Assembly (NCBI RefSeq): GCF_017068395.1
Contig: NZ_CP070619.1
Span: 5,952,001-6,016,000, forward strand
Source: Rhodococcus pseudokoreensis
Lineage (GTDB): Bacteria > Actinomycetota > Actinomycetes > Mycobacteriales > Mycobacteriaceae
DNA length: 64,000 nucleotides
Direction of reading: 5' to 3'
Both the position numbers and the translations under genes were made by a program. This document shows positions 30,070-40,100 of the stretch, one piece after another. Numbering within the stretch: position 1 is the stretch's first letter; each line of letters starts with the position of its first letter. The notes below the pieces were generated by a model. It had not been told where the DNA came from. It made no database searches and saw nothing but the letters and a program-made list of their open reading frames with translations.

Positions 30070-30868
30070 GATGTCGGTATTGTGAGGACAGTTCCTGGTT
30101 GCCGCGGCACCAGTTCGACCAGTGAATTGCGACCCGTCTTAATCGACGGTTCTCGTTAATTGTCAGTGGATTTAGCTATCTGCCGCAAGTTCCCGTAGGA
30201 GTGCCAGCAGGACGGAGCCTCTACGGCATTGTGCACGGACTTTGAACGCGCACTTGACCGTTGGATAGGTACCTGTCGGTCAAGTCCCCTCCAGGGACTT
30301 GACCCCGAACCGATGGCATGACCTCGCATCCTCGGCGGTGGGCTGATCCATCCAAGGGTTTCGTGTGAGAGTCCGTCCACGAACAGAGGGGGCGGTGTGG
30401 CGTCCCAGAGGGGCCTCGCGCGTAACACGACACGCGTCGACGCCTCTACCGGCGTGCATGGATGGTTATTGACTTACATTAGCGCAGATGTCATTCTGTT
30501 TTTGTCGAGGTAGATGATTTCAGTTGATGGCCGCCCTGGTGTTCGGTCTGGTGCTGGCATCCCTGCTACCGCGACAGTCGCCTTCGTCCGCCGGTGTAGT
30601 AGTCGCGGTTATTGCCGCGTCTGCAATCCAAATGAGTCCGAGGAGGACCTTAATGAGTTTGGTCTACGGCGCTCGGCATCGATCAGACGCTCGGCATTGA
30701 TCAGGGCAGCGCGCTCGACAAGCGCCCGCTTCTGCTGGGTGCAGCGACGTTGTGGTCCATCAACCCCGAGTTGGGCGGGACTTTTGCACCACAGACGGCA
30801 TGCCCGACAGTCGCGCAGCCGATCAGGCATCAATCTGCAAATTTACGAACTGAAAGCACAGATACGAC
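30070..30868. other. Gene-poor region upstream of the aldehyde dehydrogenase operon
   Basis: About 800 bases of lower GC. It holds the regulatory element at 30467-30497. A 57-codon frame at 30527-30700 starts with a hydrophobic stretch (MAALVFGLVLASLLPRQ) and carries an internal AGGAGG-preceded ATG at 30653; I cannot tell a leader peptide or membrane-protein scrap from chance. Confidence 0.45.
30467..30497 (+). promoter_or_regulatory. Promoter/operator element shared with the ABC transporter operon
   Basis: A 27-base block (30467-30493) starting TATTGACTTACATT and ending GATGTCA matches 23 of 27 bases of the minus-strand block at 43484-43458. It includes a TTGACT -35-like hexamer, and GATGTCATTCT (30487-30497) is a version of the FCD-GntR-type operator found at seven other places in this window. 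Confidence 0.55.
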
Positions 30869-32335
30869 ATGACCTGGCAAGGAAAGTACGACAAGCTGTA
30901 CATCGATGGCGCTTGGATCGATCCAGCGACCTCTCAGACGATCGATGTCGTCTCGCCATTCACCGAACAGGTGATCGCCAGCGTGCCAGCAGGCTCGAAA
31001 GATGATATGGATCGCGCGGTCGCCGCAGCACGTACCGCCTTCGACGAGGGGCCGTGGCCCAGGTTTACGTTGAAGGAAAGGCTTGAGTTCGTTAGGCGAC
31101 TGAGCGATGAGTTTCGTGCGCGGGAAGATCTTCTTGCAACGGTCATCACCGGCGAAATGGGCTGTCCGATTACCCTTTCGAGAACGTTGCAGGCTTCCGT
31201 CGCCAGGCGCCGACTCGATAGTTTTGTGGAGCTTGCCCCCCAGTATCCGTTCGATACTGTCCGGATTTCCGAGAGCGGTAGTGCTCTGATCACTCGCGAA
31301 CCCGTTGGCGTGGTGGCGACTGTTATTCCTTGGAATGTTCCCCAGGCGACGGCCATAGTCAAGATGGCGCCGGCCTTGATTGCTGGCTGCACCGTTATCT
31401 TGAAACCCGCACCAGAAACTCCGCTCGACGCGTATCTGCTGGCGGAGATGGTAGAGGCGGCGGGAATACCGAGAGGCGTGGTCAACGTAGTGCCGGCGGA
31501 TCGCGACGCGAGTGAGTATCTCGTCTCGCACCCGGGGGTCGATAAGGTGTCGTTTACCGGGTCGACGGCCGCTGGTCGGAGGATCGCCGCGCTCTGCGGC
31601 AACGACCTGCGTCGTGTCACCCTCGAGTTGGGCGGCAAGTCGGCAGCCATTATTCTCGACGATGCCGACCTCGACGCCACGATTCAGTCGCTGCAACATG
31701 GGTCGCTACGAAACAGTGGCCAGGTGTGCAGTGCGAAGACTCGGATCGTGGTTCCGCGGGCACTGGAATCTGAGGTGCTCGAGCGACTGAGCGCCATGAT
31801 GTCCTCGATGCCGATCGGTGATCCAATGGACCCGGCGACGATGATTGGCCCGTTGGTCAGCGCCCGTCAGCGTGAGCGGGTCGAAGGGTATCTCGACATC
31901 GGACGCCGTGAAGGTGCGACAGTAGTGCGGGGTGGAGGGCGTCCGGCTGGATTGGATCGGGGATGGTTTGTCGAACCGACGATCTTTGCCGGCGTGCGAC
32001 CGTCGATGACAATCGCCAGAGAAGAGATATTTGGTCCGGTCCTTGCCGTCTTGGCGTATGAGACCGATGACGAGGCCATCGCGATAGCGAACGATTCCGA
32101 GTATGGGTTGAACGGGGCGGTTTATACCTCTGACATCGAACGAGGGTTAGCCGTGGCGAACCGGATTAGGACCGGAACGGTCGAGCTCAACGGTGCCTCT
32201 GCGGGACTTTTTGCGCCATCAGGTGGGGTCAAGAGCAGCGGTATCGGCCGGGAGGGAGGGTTCGAAGGTTTCGACGCCTATGTTGAGGTGAAGGCCATCG
32301 GAGTTGACCGGTCGGTCGCTGCGGCGCTCAACTAG
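30869..32335 (+). CDS. NAD(P)-dependent aldehyde dehydrogenase
   Basis: A 488-residue ALDH-superfamily enzyme with catalytic Cys in LRNSGQVCSAKTR, base Glu in TLELGGKSAAIIL and the VIPWNVPQATAIVKMAP segment. Codon use is visibly less GC-biased than in the 1-25 kb part (TTT, GTT, ATT frequent), suggesting separate origin. It heads a rightward set with an MHS transporter and a zinc alcohol dehydrogenase; with the latter it would turn an imported alcohol into an acid ready for CoA activation by the downstream CoA-transferases. The ribosome site is weak. Confidence 0.9.
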   Translation: MTWQGKYDKLYIDGAWIDPATSQTIDVVSPFTEQVIASVPAGSKDDMDRAVAAARTAFDEGPWPRFTLKERLEFVRRLSDEFRAREDLLATVITGEMGCPITLSRTLQASVARRRLDSFVELAPQYPFDTVRISESGSALITREPVGVVATVIPWNVPQATAIVKMAPALIAGCTVILKPAPETPLDAYLLAEMVEAAGIPRGVVNVVPADRDASEYLVSHPGVDKVSFTGSTAAGRRIAALCGNDLRRVTLELGGKSAAIILDDADLDATIQSLQHGSLRNSGQVCSAKTRIVVPRALESEVLERLSAMMSSMPIGDPMDPATMIGPLVSARQRERVEGYLDIGRREGATVVRGGGRPAGLDRGWFVEPTIFAGVRPSMTIAREEIFGPVLAVLAYETDDEAIAIANDSEYGLNGAVYTSDIERGLAVANRIRTGTVELNGASAGLFAPSGGVKSSGIGREGGFEGFDAYVEVKAIGVDRSVAAALN

Positions 32336-32726
32336 AAGTTGCCACGCGGATCTCAGACGTCCGTTGTAGTGATCTGATGATGACAAATGGCTGTTTGAAT
32401 CTTGATTCGTCAAGGTCTCGTCCTCCATCGTCGATGGTGGAACGGGAGAGGTGGCAGGTCCTCGCGGTCGTCGAGCGTCGTTTGCAGATTGTCTGGGCTC
32501 GTAGGGGGACAACGCGTATCGCGGATAGAGCAAGCGAACTATCGAACCGGTGTTTTCCCGGCTAGTGGAGTCTGTTGACAGCAAGTTTAATGTCGGACAT
32601 ACTACTGTGAGTCAAGACACACGTTCGCAGTAGGTCGTTTGGCCGCGTATCTGGGGCGTAGAGGCTGGTTGGGCGCCACCTGAGGTGGAGCCGGGACGAA
32701 GCCTCAGACTTAAAGGAGATGGAAAT
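32336..32726. other. Intergenic region with promoter-operator, no gene
   Basis: About 390 bases between the aldehyde dehydrogenase and transporter genes. It holds a CCATCG-T-CGATGG palindrome (32425-32437) and the promoter-operator at 32575-32603. The one 62-codon frame (32377-32565) has no motif or ribosome site. Confidence 0.5.
32575..32603 (+). promoter_or_regulatory. Promoter with ATGTC-G-GACAT operator between -35 and -10
   Basis: TTGACA (32575-32580), 17 bp, CATACT (32598-32603): a near-consensus promoter. The perfect palindrome ATGTCGGACAT (32590-32600) fills the spacer and touches the -10, the ideal place for repression by an FCD-type GntR protein. It drives the transporter gene. Confidence 0.7.
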
Positions 32727-34067
32727 ATGAAGGCTGTCAGCGGCCGCCGTCGCATCGCCGGCGCGGCTATCGGCAACTTTGCGGAACTGTACGACTATTT
32801 CGTATACGGGTTCTCAGCGCCGGTCCTTGCGTTCCACTTCTTCCCACAAGCGAATCCGGCTGCCGCCCTCATGGGCACATTTGCAGTCTTTGCCATCGCT
32901 TTCTTCATGCGGCCCGTAGGCGGTCTCGTGTTCGGCTACCTAGGTGATCGGATGGGCCGAATTAACGTGCTCGCGATCACCGTTTTGCTCATGGGCGTCG
33001 CTACCATGGCAATCGGACTGCTCCCCACCTATACCAGTGTCGGACTGCTGGCTCCGGCGCTGCTGCTCCTCTGCCGCCTCGCCCAGGGTTTCTCGCACGG
33101 AGGTGAGTCCAGCGGAAGTTACAGCTACACAATCGAATCAGCACCCGACGGTCAGCGTGCCCGATGGGTCAGCATCGTTGCCTGCTTTGCATTCTTGCCC
33201 GCCGCGATCACCGGCATCCTCATCCTCGGTCTGCGTGCGGCGGTGGGCGACGATGCCTACGAAAACTGGGCCTGGCGACTACCCTTTATCCTCGGCGGCG
33301 TCCTTGCCGCGGTTGGCCTCTGGCTGCGACGTCGTCTCGACGATCCTGAAGAATTCACAGAAGCGGCCCGTGAGAAGCCGATGCAGAATCCCATCCGGTC
33401 CGCCGTGAGTGCGAACCTCAAATCGATCGTCATCGTCACTCTGCTCGTCTCCGTCCAAGCGGTTGCTGCGTACTTGATCCTGGGCTATATGTACACCTTC
33501 CTGGTCAAGGTCGCGGGACTAGGGAATACCGTCGCGCTGCTGTCGAACGCTGTCGCGATCGTTGCAATGGCCTTCCTGATGCCCGTGTTCGGTGTAGTTG
33601 CCGACCGCATGGGACGAAAGCCTGTGCTATTTGCCGGTGCTGCCTGGCTCGCCGTCACCTCGTACCCCGCCTTCAAGCTCGCCGCATCCGGAACAGTAGC
33701 TGGCGCCTACGGGGGACAGCTCCTCATTGCGGTCGGGGTTGCCCTCTTCGCGTCGGCGGGGTTCACAGTAATGCTGGAACTGTTTCCGACTGCCGTTCGC
33801 TACACGGGACATGCGATCGCCTACAACATCGGAAATGCCATCTTCGGAGGAACCGCGCCGTTGATTGCCACCGCATTGGTCAGCGGTTTGGGTACCCCTC
33901 TTGCGCCTGCTTACTACGTCATCGCAATTGCGGTGTTCGGGTTGCTCGTGATCATCTTCACTCCTGAAACCAAGGACACCGAACTTCGTAGCTCGTTGGG
34001 TGCTAGGCGATCACGTACCGAAGTCCAGGTACCTGAAACCGTCGTGAAATCCCAGATGGGGACCTAA
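32727..34067 (+). CDS. MHS-family MFS transporter
   Basis: A 446-residue proton-linked importer with about 12 membrane segments. Signatures: NFAELYDYFVYGFSAPVLAF, RPVGGLVFGYLGDRMGR, RLAQGFSHGGESSGSY and FTPETKDTEL. AAAGGAG lies 9 bases before the ATG. It stands between an aldehyde dehydrogenase and an alcohol dehydrogenase and has its own operator-controlled promoter, so it probably imports the substrate, or an acid intermediate, of the supercluster pathway. Confidence 0.9.
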   Translation: MKAVSGRRRIAGAAIGNFAELYDYFVYGFSAPVLAFHFFPQANPAAALMGTFAVFAIAFFMRPVGGLVFGYLGDRMGRINVLAITVLLMGVATMAIGLLPTYTSVGLLAPALLLLCRLAQGFSHGGESSGSYSYTIESAPDGQRARWVSIVACFAFLPAAITGILILGLRAAVGDDAYENWAWRLPFILGGVLAAVGLWLRRRLDDPEEFTEAAREKPMQNPIRSAVSANLKSIVIVTLLVSVQAVAAYLILGYMYTFLVKVAGLGNTVALLSNAVAIVAMAFLMPVFGVVADRMGRKPVLFAGAAWLAVTSYPAFKLAASGTVAGAYGGQLLIAVGVALFASAGFTVMLELFPTAVRYTGHAIAYNIGNAIFGGTAPLIATALVSGLGTPLAPAYYVIAIAVFGLLVIIFTPETKDTELRSSLGARRSRTEVQVPETVVKSQMGT

Positions 34068-34161
34068 CACTCCACAGACGCTCGTGGGCGGGAGCGTCCG
34101 GCTCGGCCCTAAAGCCGAGCATATATTGCCCCCTTTCATAGGTGAAAAGTACAGGAGAAGA

Positions 34162-35208
34162 ATGATTACCGTAAATGCACGTGCCACCTTTGGTCCTGGG
34201 GAGGCGTTCAAACCGGTAACGATTCAGCGCCGCGATGTAGGCGCCCGCGACATCCTCATCGACATTGCCTTCGTAGGTATCTGTCACTCGGATATCCACC
34301 ACGCTCGCAGCGACTCCGGGACGAAGGCGTACCCGCTGGTGCCGGGGCATGAGATTGCGGGAATTGTATCGGCTGTTGGGTCGGAGGTGACGAGGTTCTC
34401 GGTCGGGGACAGGGTTGGGGTCGGCTGTTTAGTCGACTCTTGCCGCGATTGCGCCCACTGCCGTGCAGGACGGGAACAGTTCTGTAGCGGATACGTCGCC
34501 ACCTACGGCTCGGTCGGCCGGGACGGGGAGACTACCCAGGGCGGCTACAGCGAGAAGATCGTTGTCGACGAGGATTTCGTGGTACGTATCCCGAAGGCAA
34601 TTCCATTGCAGAGCGCGGCACCCCTGCTCTGCGCAGGCATCACTCAGTACTCACCCCTGGTGCACTGGAATGCCGGGGCGGGCAAGCGCGTAGCCATACT
34701 CGGTTTCGGTGGACTTGGGCACGTTGGAGTTCAGATTTCCAAGGCGCTCGGTGCACACACAACGGTGCTCGACCTGTCGCTCGCCAAACGCGCTGACGGC
34801 CTTCGCCTCGGTGCCGACGACTACCGCGCAACCACCGACGCAGACACATTTGCGGATTTAGCTGAGTCGTTTGATCTCATCCTCTCCACCGTGCCGGCGA
34901 ACTTTGACATCGATGCCTACCTTAATCTGCTAGCGATGAACGGCACCCTTGTCTGCATCGGCTTGCCGAAGACGCCACCGAGCATTTCGCTCAATACGCT
35001 CCGGCACAACAGGCGCTCGATCGCCGGCACCAAAATCGGAGGTTTGTCTGAAACCCAGGAGATGATCAACTTCTGCGCAGAGCATGGCATTGGCGCGGTT
35101 GTCGAGGTAATCGACGCAGACCAGATCGACGAGGCATACGATCGCGTGGTGGCAGGAGACGTTCGGTTCCGGTTCGTGATCGACATCAAAACTATGGCCG
35201 ACCACTGA
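34162..35208 (+). CDS. Zinc-dependent alcohol dehydrogenase (cinnamyl-alcohol/YahK type)
   Basis: A 348-residue medium-chain dehydrogenase. Catalytic zinc site GICHSDIHHARSD and PGHEIAG; structural zinc cluster CRDCAHCRAGREQFC; cofactor motif GFGGLGHVGVQ. AGGAG precedes the ATG. The sequence class (NAD(P)-dependent CAD/YahK) favours allylic, aromatic or bulky primary alcohols. With the aldehyde dehydrogenase at 30869 it forms a two-step alcohol-to-acid conversion. An 18-bp-stem terminator ends the unit. Confidence 0.9.
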   Translation: MITVNARATFGPGEAFKPVTIQRRDVGARDILIDIAFVGICHSDIHHARSDSGTKAYPLVPGHEIAGIVSAVGSEVTRFSVGDRVGVGCLVDSCRDCAHCRAGREQFCSGYVATYGSVGRDGETTQGGYSEKIVVDEDFVVRIPKAIPLQSAAPLLCAGITQYSPLVHWNAGAGKRVAILGFGGLGHVGVQISKALGAHTTVLDLSLAKRADGLRLGADDYRATTDADTFADLAESFDLILSTVPANFDIDAYLNLLAMNGTLVCIGLPKTPPSISLNTLRHNRRSIAGTKIGGLSETQEMINFCAEHGIGAVVEVIDADQIDEAYDRVVAGDVRFRFVIDIKTMADH

Positions 35209-35514
35209 CCGACGTCGTCGTGACCGTGCGGAGCACGTGTCCACCCTCGTGAGGGTTGCATGATGTCGTCGGCTATGGCGCAGGTGCCAGACCCTGCGCC
35301 ATAGCCGACGCAGTATTTCGCCAGGAGTGCTTTCCGAATCGAGATTCCTGGGGACGCTTGAACTTGCCCAGTCGTGTGTCGGTCGTAGGTGGTGCCACCG
35401 CCCTCGAGCTGGCCGAGCTGATCGCTCGGCCACTATGGCAAGAACTTGTCACCACGTCGATTCGGTATGTGCCCACCTTTGCATGGGGGATCTATCCCGG
35501 GAATCGCCATTCGA
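35209..35514. other. Convergent intergenic region, terminator only
   Basis: About 300 bases between the alcohol dehydrogenase and the convergent kinase-LuxR gene. Apart from the hairpin at 35267-35310 I see no gene or repeat. Confidence 0.5.
35267..35310 (+). terminator. Perfect 18-bp hairpin terminator
   Basis: Arms 35267-35284 and 35293-35310 pair perfectly around an 8-base loop, 58 bp after the alcohol dehydrogenase stop. It probably serves both convergent units. Confidence 0.75.
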
Positions 35515-38500
35515 TCAACGGTCCTGGTGCCGGGATCCTGGACGCTGTTCGACGACCCAGGCGGCGATCTGCGCTCGTGACGTTACACCGAGTTTCGTCA
35601 GGATATGTTCCACGTGGCCTTGAGCGGTGCGTGGCGAGATCACCAGTTGGGTGGCGATTTCCTTGTTGGTCAGACCGCGTGTGACGAGATCGGCCACTTG
35701 TTGCTCGCGTTTCGTCAGAACGCTGGACGTGTTGCTGCCGCGTGATGGTGAGGTCGTAGCTTTTCCCCCTAGGGCGTATGAGACGGCGGATCGGAAAGTC
35801 ATTGCTTCACCTTCATGACTTGCTGAGGTGAAGTCCCGATTACCAAGTCCTTGGCGCGTGGTGCGTTCGCATTCGTCGTGAGCAGAGGTCAAGTTCGGTA
35901 TTTGTTGCACAGATATTCCAACCTGCCGCCGCAGCGTATCGGCAGCTGCCATGAGAACCGCAGCGCGATGAAAATGGCTCTCGGCGGCTGCAATCCAGGC
36001 GAGTATCTCAAGACACCAAGTCGCTCCGGCGGGGTCATCGGACAGTCGTGCTAATTCGAGTCCATCCCGTAGCAGAGACACTGCGCGATCGCGGTGGCGC
36101 TCTTGCCACAACACCAGTCCAAGTGTCCACAAGGAACGGCCCTGCGACGCAGACTCACCGTGTGATCGGGCGATTTGAATGGCCTCTTCGAGGCAGGCGA
36201 TGGCCTGATCCGACTGACCGAGGAGTTGGTGCGCCAACCCGAGACCGTGCAGCGACATGATCTGCAGTAGGAGGTCACCGTCGGTGCGGAATTCGTCCAG
36301 CGCCGGGGACAGAAGGGAAACTGCGTCTCCCGGATCACCGCGATGTAACGCGAGATACCCTTCGGCTCGCTGTATGAGGGCGCGATCTCGTATCGTCCCC
36401 ACATCATTCGCGATCTCACGCCCTCGGCCGATCAATGTGGATGCCTGTTGAAGTGCATTCTGCCTGGTCGCAAGAATGCTCGAGGCGTAGAACCCTTTGA
36501 CGCGCAGTGCAGGTGACTGGTCCACGTCGTTGGCCAATGCGCGCTCGAGCCAGCGACGCCCCTCAGTAAGATGTCCTCGGGAGAACCAGAATGGAAACAG
36601 GGCGGCGGCCATTTCCAACCCCTCCCGGGCGTGATCCGTCGTTGACAAGCTGAACTCCAACGCTTCCCGTAAATTCGGTTGCTCCCGATCGAGACGGGCA
36701 AGCCAGTCGAGTTGGCGTGGGCTGATCCACTCGCTCTCGGCATCGAGTGCCAGCCGCCGATACCATTCGCGGTGTTGGTACTGCATTGCCCGATGCTCAC
36801 CGGCCTGTTGCAGTCGATTTCGCCCGTAATCGCGAAGTGTCTCGAGCATGCGGAATCGGACCGCCCCGGGCTCCAACTCTTCACGGAGCAAGATCGATTT
36901 GTCCACCAGCGATGCGACCTGCTCGAGTAACTCGTCGGGCTCTACGGTGCCGTCCGTCACGTGCACGGCTGCGTCGAAGTCGAAGGTGCCGGCGAATACC
37001 GACAATTTTGCCCACAGCTGTTGTTCGGCCGCAGCGCAGAGATCATGGCTCCAGTCGATACTCCACCTCAGGGTCTGCTGGCGGGTCGGCGCGCTCCGAC
37101 TTCCACGGGTGAGCAATGTGTATCGGTCGGTCAGGCGCTGCAGGATCTGTTCGAGGGACATCGACCGCAACCGAGCCGCCGCCAACTCGAGTGCCAACGG
37201 CAAGCCGTCCAGCCGGTGGCAGATCCGGGCGACGGTCGTGTGATTGCTGTCGTTTAACGCGAAGCCCCGCACGGCGTCGGCGGCCCGCTCGGCGAATAGA
37301 GTGATCGCTTCGTAGTGTACGAGGTCCTGCAGCGGCGGGGCCCGATCTGGATCCGGGACCCTCAGCGGTTGCACCCGGAGTATCGATTCTCCTTCGATAC
37401 CGATGCGCTCCCGGCTGGTGGCAAGGATTTTCAGCCCGGGGCAGGAACGCAGCAGGGTCAAGGCCATCGTCGCGGCCGTGTCGATCACTTGTTCGCAGTT
37501 ATCGAGCACCAGCAGCAGTTTCTTGGCAGCGAGATACTCCACGAGGACAGGCAGCGGGCTCGTTCCTTCGTGGCGCACGCCGAGCGCCGTGGCGACGGCT
37601 GGTATCAATAGGTGCTCGTCTCGGAGTTCCCCCAGTTCCACCAGACATACGCCGTCGGGAAAGGCGCCTCGCACGCTGCCGGCCAATTGGAAAGCGAGAC
37701 GTGTCTTGCCTACTCCGCCGATCCCAGTCAGCGTAACCAGCCGTGACGCGGACAAGAGTTGCCTTCCCTCGGTCAACTCGTTGCGTCGGCCGACGAAACT
37801 GGTCAGATCCGCCGGAAGGTCATATTGGTGACCTTTAACGGCCTGCGGGGCCAGTCGTGGCTGCGGAGCCGGAAAGGGACTGCCCTGCCTGTCGCCGTGT
37901 CCGGTGTGCACCGCCATTGCGTCGATGGGCCATCCACGTTGGGATTGGACCTGCTGCAGGATCTCGCCGAACTCCTCCGAAGTCGGCCTGTCCGCCGTAG
38001 TCCGGGACATGGCACGTTCGATAGTTGCGCTCAACTCTTCGTCGAACCCGTGCACGCGCAAGTCCGGTACCGGCTGTGTGGTGACTCGCAGGAATTGTGC
38101 CATCACCTGCTCGCCGCTACGGCGCTCGAATGCGGCGTGTCCGGTCAATGCGGTGAAGAGAGTGGCGCCCAGCCCATAGACGTCAGCAGCGGTGGTCGGG
38201 GAGTCCCCACTGAGGACCTCCGGCGCCGTGAAGGCAGGCGAACCAGTGACAGTGCCAGTAGCTGTTTTGAAGGCGCCGGTTACGTGCGCGATACCGAAAT
38301 CTGCTAGGACTGGTTCACCGTAATCGGTGAGCAAGATATTCGCGGGCTTGATATCCCGGTGCACGATGGCGGCCCGATGCGCAGTTGCCAGCGCACCTGC
38401 CATCCTGACCCCGAGGTATAAAACTTCTTGCACCTTGAGCGGGCCGCGCCGACGAATCTGGGCGTCGAGCGAGTCGCGCGGATAATAGGGCATAACCAGG

Positions 38501-38799
38501 TACGGGCGCCCACGCTCGGTTGCTCCGACCTCGAAAATGCCGACGATATTGGGGTGTCCTGACAGTCGGCCCATCGCCCGCTGTTCCCGGAAGAACCGCG
38601 CCCGATTGTCATCATCCAGATCGGTGGTGAGCACCTTGACCGCTACGGTCCGGTCCAACGCGGTCTGTGTGCACCGGTAGACGACTCCGAACCCCCCGCT
38701 CCCGATTTCGTTGATATCGGCGAAGCCGCAAGCACTGAGCTCGTCGGCGATGAATGGAAGTGCCGCACGATGTGTGTGCAAGGGGTCGCTGTCACTCAT
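35515..38799 (-). CDS. Ser/Thr kinase - NTPase - TPR - LuxR giant regulator (PknK/AcoK type)
   Basis: A 1094-residue multidomain regulator. A kinase domain covers about 25-290 (GSGGFGVVYRC, catalytic Lys in VAVKVL, IVHRDIKPANILL, LADFGIAH, FTAPEVL). A STAND-type NTPase follows, with Walker A GIGGVGKTRLAF near 350 and Walker B LLLVLDNCEQV; then a helical TPR-like region; then a LuxR helix-turn-helix at the end (LTKREQQVADLVTRGLTNKE). The ATG at 38799 follows a GGGAT site; the ATG at 38823 has none. Kinase input gating a DNA-binding output is the likely logic. Its targets are unknown; the adjacent catabolic operons are candidates. Confidence 0.9.
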   Translation of the reverse strand: MSDSDPLHTHRAALPFIADELSACGFADINEIGSGGFGVVYRCTQTALDRTVAVKVLTTDLDDDNRARFFREQRAMGRLSGHPNIVGIFEVGATERGRPYLVMPYYPRDSLDAQIRRRGPLKVQEVLYLGVRMAGALATAHRAAIVHRDIKPANILLTDYGEPVLADFGIAHVTGAFKTATGTVTGSPAFTAPEVLSGDSPTTAADVYGLGATLFTALTGHAAFERRSGEQVMAQFLRVTTQPVPDLRVHGFDEELSATIERAMSRTTADRPTSEEFGEILQQVQSQRGWPIDAMAVHTGHGDRQGSPFPAPQPRLAPQAVKGHQYDLPADLTSFVGRRNELTEGRQLLSASRLVTLTGIGGVGKTRLAFQLAGSVRGAFPDGVCLVELGELRDEHLLIPAVATALGVRHEGTSPLPVLVEYLAAKKLLLVLDNCEQVIDTAATMALTLLRSCPGLKILATSRERIGIEGESILRVQPLRVPDPDRAPPLQDLVHYEAITLFAERAADAVRGFALNDSNHTTVARICHRLDGLPLALELAAARLRSMSLEQILQRLTDRYTLLTRGSRSAPTRQQTLRWSIDWSHDLCAAAEQQLWAKLSVFAGTFDFDAAVHVTDGTVEPDELLEQVASLVDKSILLREELEPGAVRFRMLETLRDYGRNRLQQAGEHRAMQYQHREWYRRLALDAESEWISPRQLDWLARLDREQPNLREALEFSLSTTDHAREGLEMAAALFPFWFSRGHLTEGRRWLERALANDVDQSPALRVKGFYASSILATRQNALQQASTLIGRGREIANDVGTIRDRALIQRAEGYLALHRGDPGDAVSLLSPALDEFRTDGDLLLQIMSLHGLGLAHQLLGQSDQAIACLEEAIQIARSHGESASQGRSLWTLGLVLWQERHRDRAVSLLRDGLELARLSDDPAGATWCLEILAWIAAAESHFHRAAVLMAAADTLRRQVGISVQQIPNLTSAHDECERTTRQGLGNRDFTSASHEGEAMTFRSAVSYALGGKATTSPSRGSNTSSVLTKREQQVADLVTRGLTNKEIATQLVISPRTAQGHVEHILTKLGVTSRAQIAAWVVEQRPGSRHQDR

Positions 38800-39284
38800 T
38801 GGATATCCCGTTTCCAGCCACACGATCCAGACAACTGGTCACTCCATTGTCGGCGCGTCGGCGTGTCACCAGGATATCTCCGTCCTCCGCTACGACGCGC
38901 ACATCGTGTATCGATCGGAACCCGGGGCGTCATCAATCTGTCCGAGTCTGGTGGGTTCGATCGGACAACAGTGGCGATGGCGAACACTGTGCCGTGGTGA
39001 ACGTGACCCTGAACCACAGCCCGCAGGGCGACCCGACGGCCACTTACGACCAGGACTCTAGGCCCTGCCGTTCGGGTGAAAAGGTCGCGGTGGGTCGAAG
39101 GCGGATCAGGGTATCGCCGCAGCTGCAACCCGAGACGGGACCGTCCATCTTAGATGTGGCGGATTACTGTCGGCCGTGGCAGTCGAGCAGTTCCATGAAT
39201 CTCGCCGTTGTTGGGTAAGCAGGATCATGCGTTGTAGCAACAACTACGGGACCTTTTTCCGATGTCCATTTCCCTGTGGAAATG
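38800..39284. other. Upstream region of the kinase-LuxR gene
   Basis: About 485 bases with several short frames but no motif. An inverted repeat CATTTCC-CTGT-GGAAATG (39267-39284) touches the stop of the GntR gene and may end that transcript. Confidence 0.4.
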
Positions 39285-40067
39285 TCACGACGGAAGAGTG
39301 CCTGAGATCGGGACCTTGTCGTTCGCGTCCATGCTTCTGCGGATGTGGTCGCGTAGGTAGCTCAGGTGCTCGGTGACCGCACGCTCGGCCGCTTCGGGAT
39401 CCTGGTTGGCGATCGCCTTGACGATGCGCTGGTGTTGGGCGTAGGTATCGCGGCCCAATTTGGGTGAGAGGTCCAGGTGTCCGACGGGTTCGGATTCGTG
39501 GTGGAGGGCGTAGACCAGGGAGGCGAGGATCCGGTTGCCGGACATCCGCGCGATCGTGATGTGGAACTGCGCGTCGAGTTCCGGGATCATCGGGTCGTCG
39601 ACCGTCCGCCGCTTCATCTCGGCTTGGATCGCGCGGAGTTCCTCGACGTCGGCGTCGGTGCGGTTTTGGGCGGCCAGGACCGCTACTGGTATCTCGAGGT
39701 GTTGGCGGGCCATGGCGACCTCGTTGAAGCTCACGCTGCCCAGTCGCAGGAGGTTGTGCATCGATTCCTGGACGACCTCGCCGAGGGCGGTGTGGTCGAC
39801 GGCTTGCACGAAGCTTCCGCCGCCGGCGCCGGGGACTTTGCGGATCAGGCCCTGGGTCTCGAGTGCGGAGAGTGCCTCGCGGATGGTGGGACGGCTGACG
39901 CTGAACTGTCGGGCGAGTTCCGTCTCCGGTGGGAGGCGGTCCCCGGTGCGGAGTTGGCCGTCGAGGACGGCCTTACGCAGCGCGTCTTCGACTTGTTGGC
40001 GGGGGCGCAGCACCTTCTGCCCGAGGATCGGCGGCTGGGCAACCCCACCGATGGTGCTGTTTGACAT
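39285..40067 (-). CDS. FCD-domain GntR-family regulator, copy 1
   Basis: A 260-residue regulator: winged helix (about 20-85; DRLPPETELARQFSVSRPTIREALSALE region) and an all-helical FCD ligand/metal-binding domain (about 95-245; metal-type histidines in ELDAQFHITIARMSGN and VYALHHESEP). Copy 2 at 43987 differs at only about 8 of the first 250 residues. CTGGAGGGC precedes the ATG. An operator (40101-40111) sits 34 bp upstream, so it is probably autoregulated and also controls the ABC, MFS and CoA-pathway operons. Acid effector is typical for this family. Confidence 0.93.
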   Translation of the reverse strand: MSNSTIGGVAQPPILGQKVLRPRQQVEDALRKAVLDGQLRTGDRLPPETELARQFSVSRPTIREALSALETQGLIRKVPGAGGGSFVQAVDHTALGEVVQESMHNLLRLGSVSFNEVAMARQHLEIPVAVLAAQNRTDADVEELRAIQAEMKRRTVDDPMIPELDAQFHITIARMSGNRILASLVYALHHESEPVGHLDLSPKLGRDTYAQHQRIVKAIANQDPEAAERAVTEHLSYLRDHIRRSMDANDKVPISGTLPS

Positions 40068-40078
40068 ATGCCCTCCAG
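39313..40078. repeat. 766-bp direct repeat, left copy (GntR gene)
   Basis: Nearly identical to 44039-44804, offset 4726 bp, same orientation. Identity starts near ACCTTGTCGTTCG inside the 3' end of the gene and ends at the CTCCAG before the start codon. The C-terminal codons beyond the repeat differ between copies. Confidence 0.92.
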
Positions 40079-40100
40079 AAATCTGGGACGAGGATTGCAT

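Noticed and set aside
30527..30700. A 57-codon frame starting MAALVFGLVLASLLPRQ, possible leader peptide or membrane fragment
   Set aside because: Only the hydrophobic start is suggestive; no ribosome site before the first ATG and no match that I recognise.
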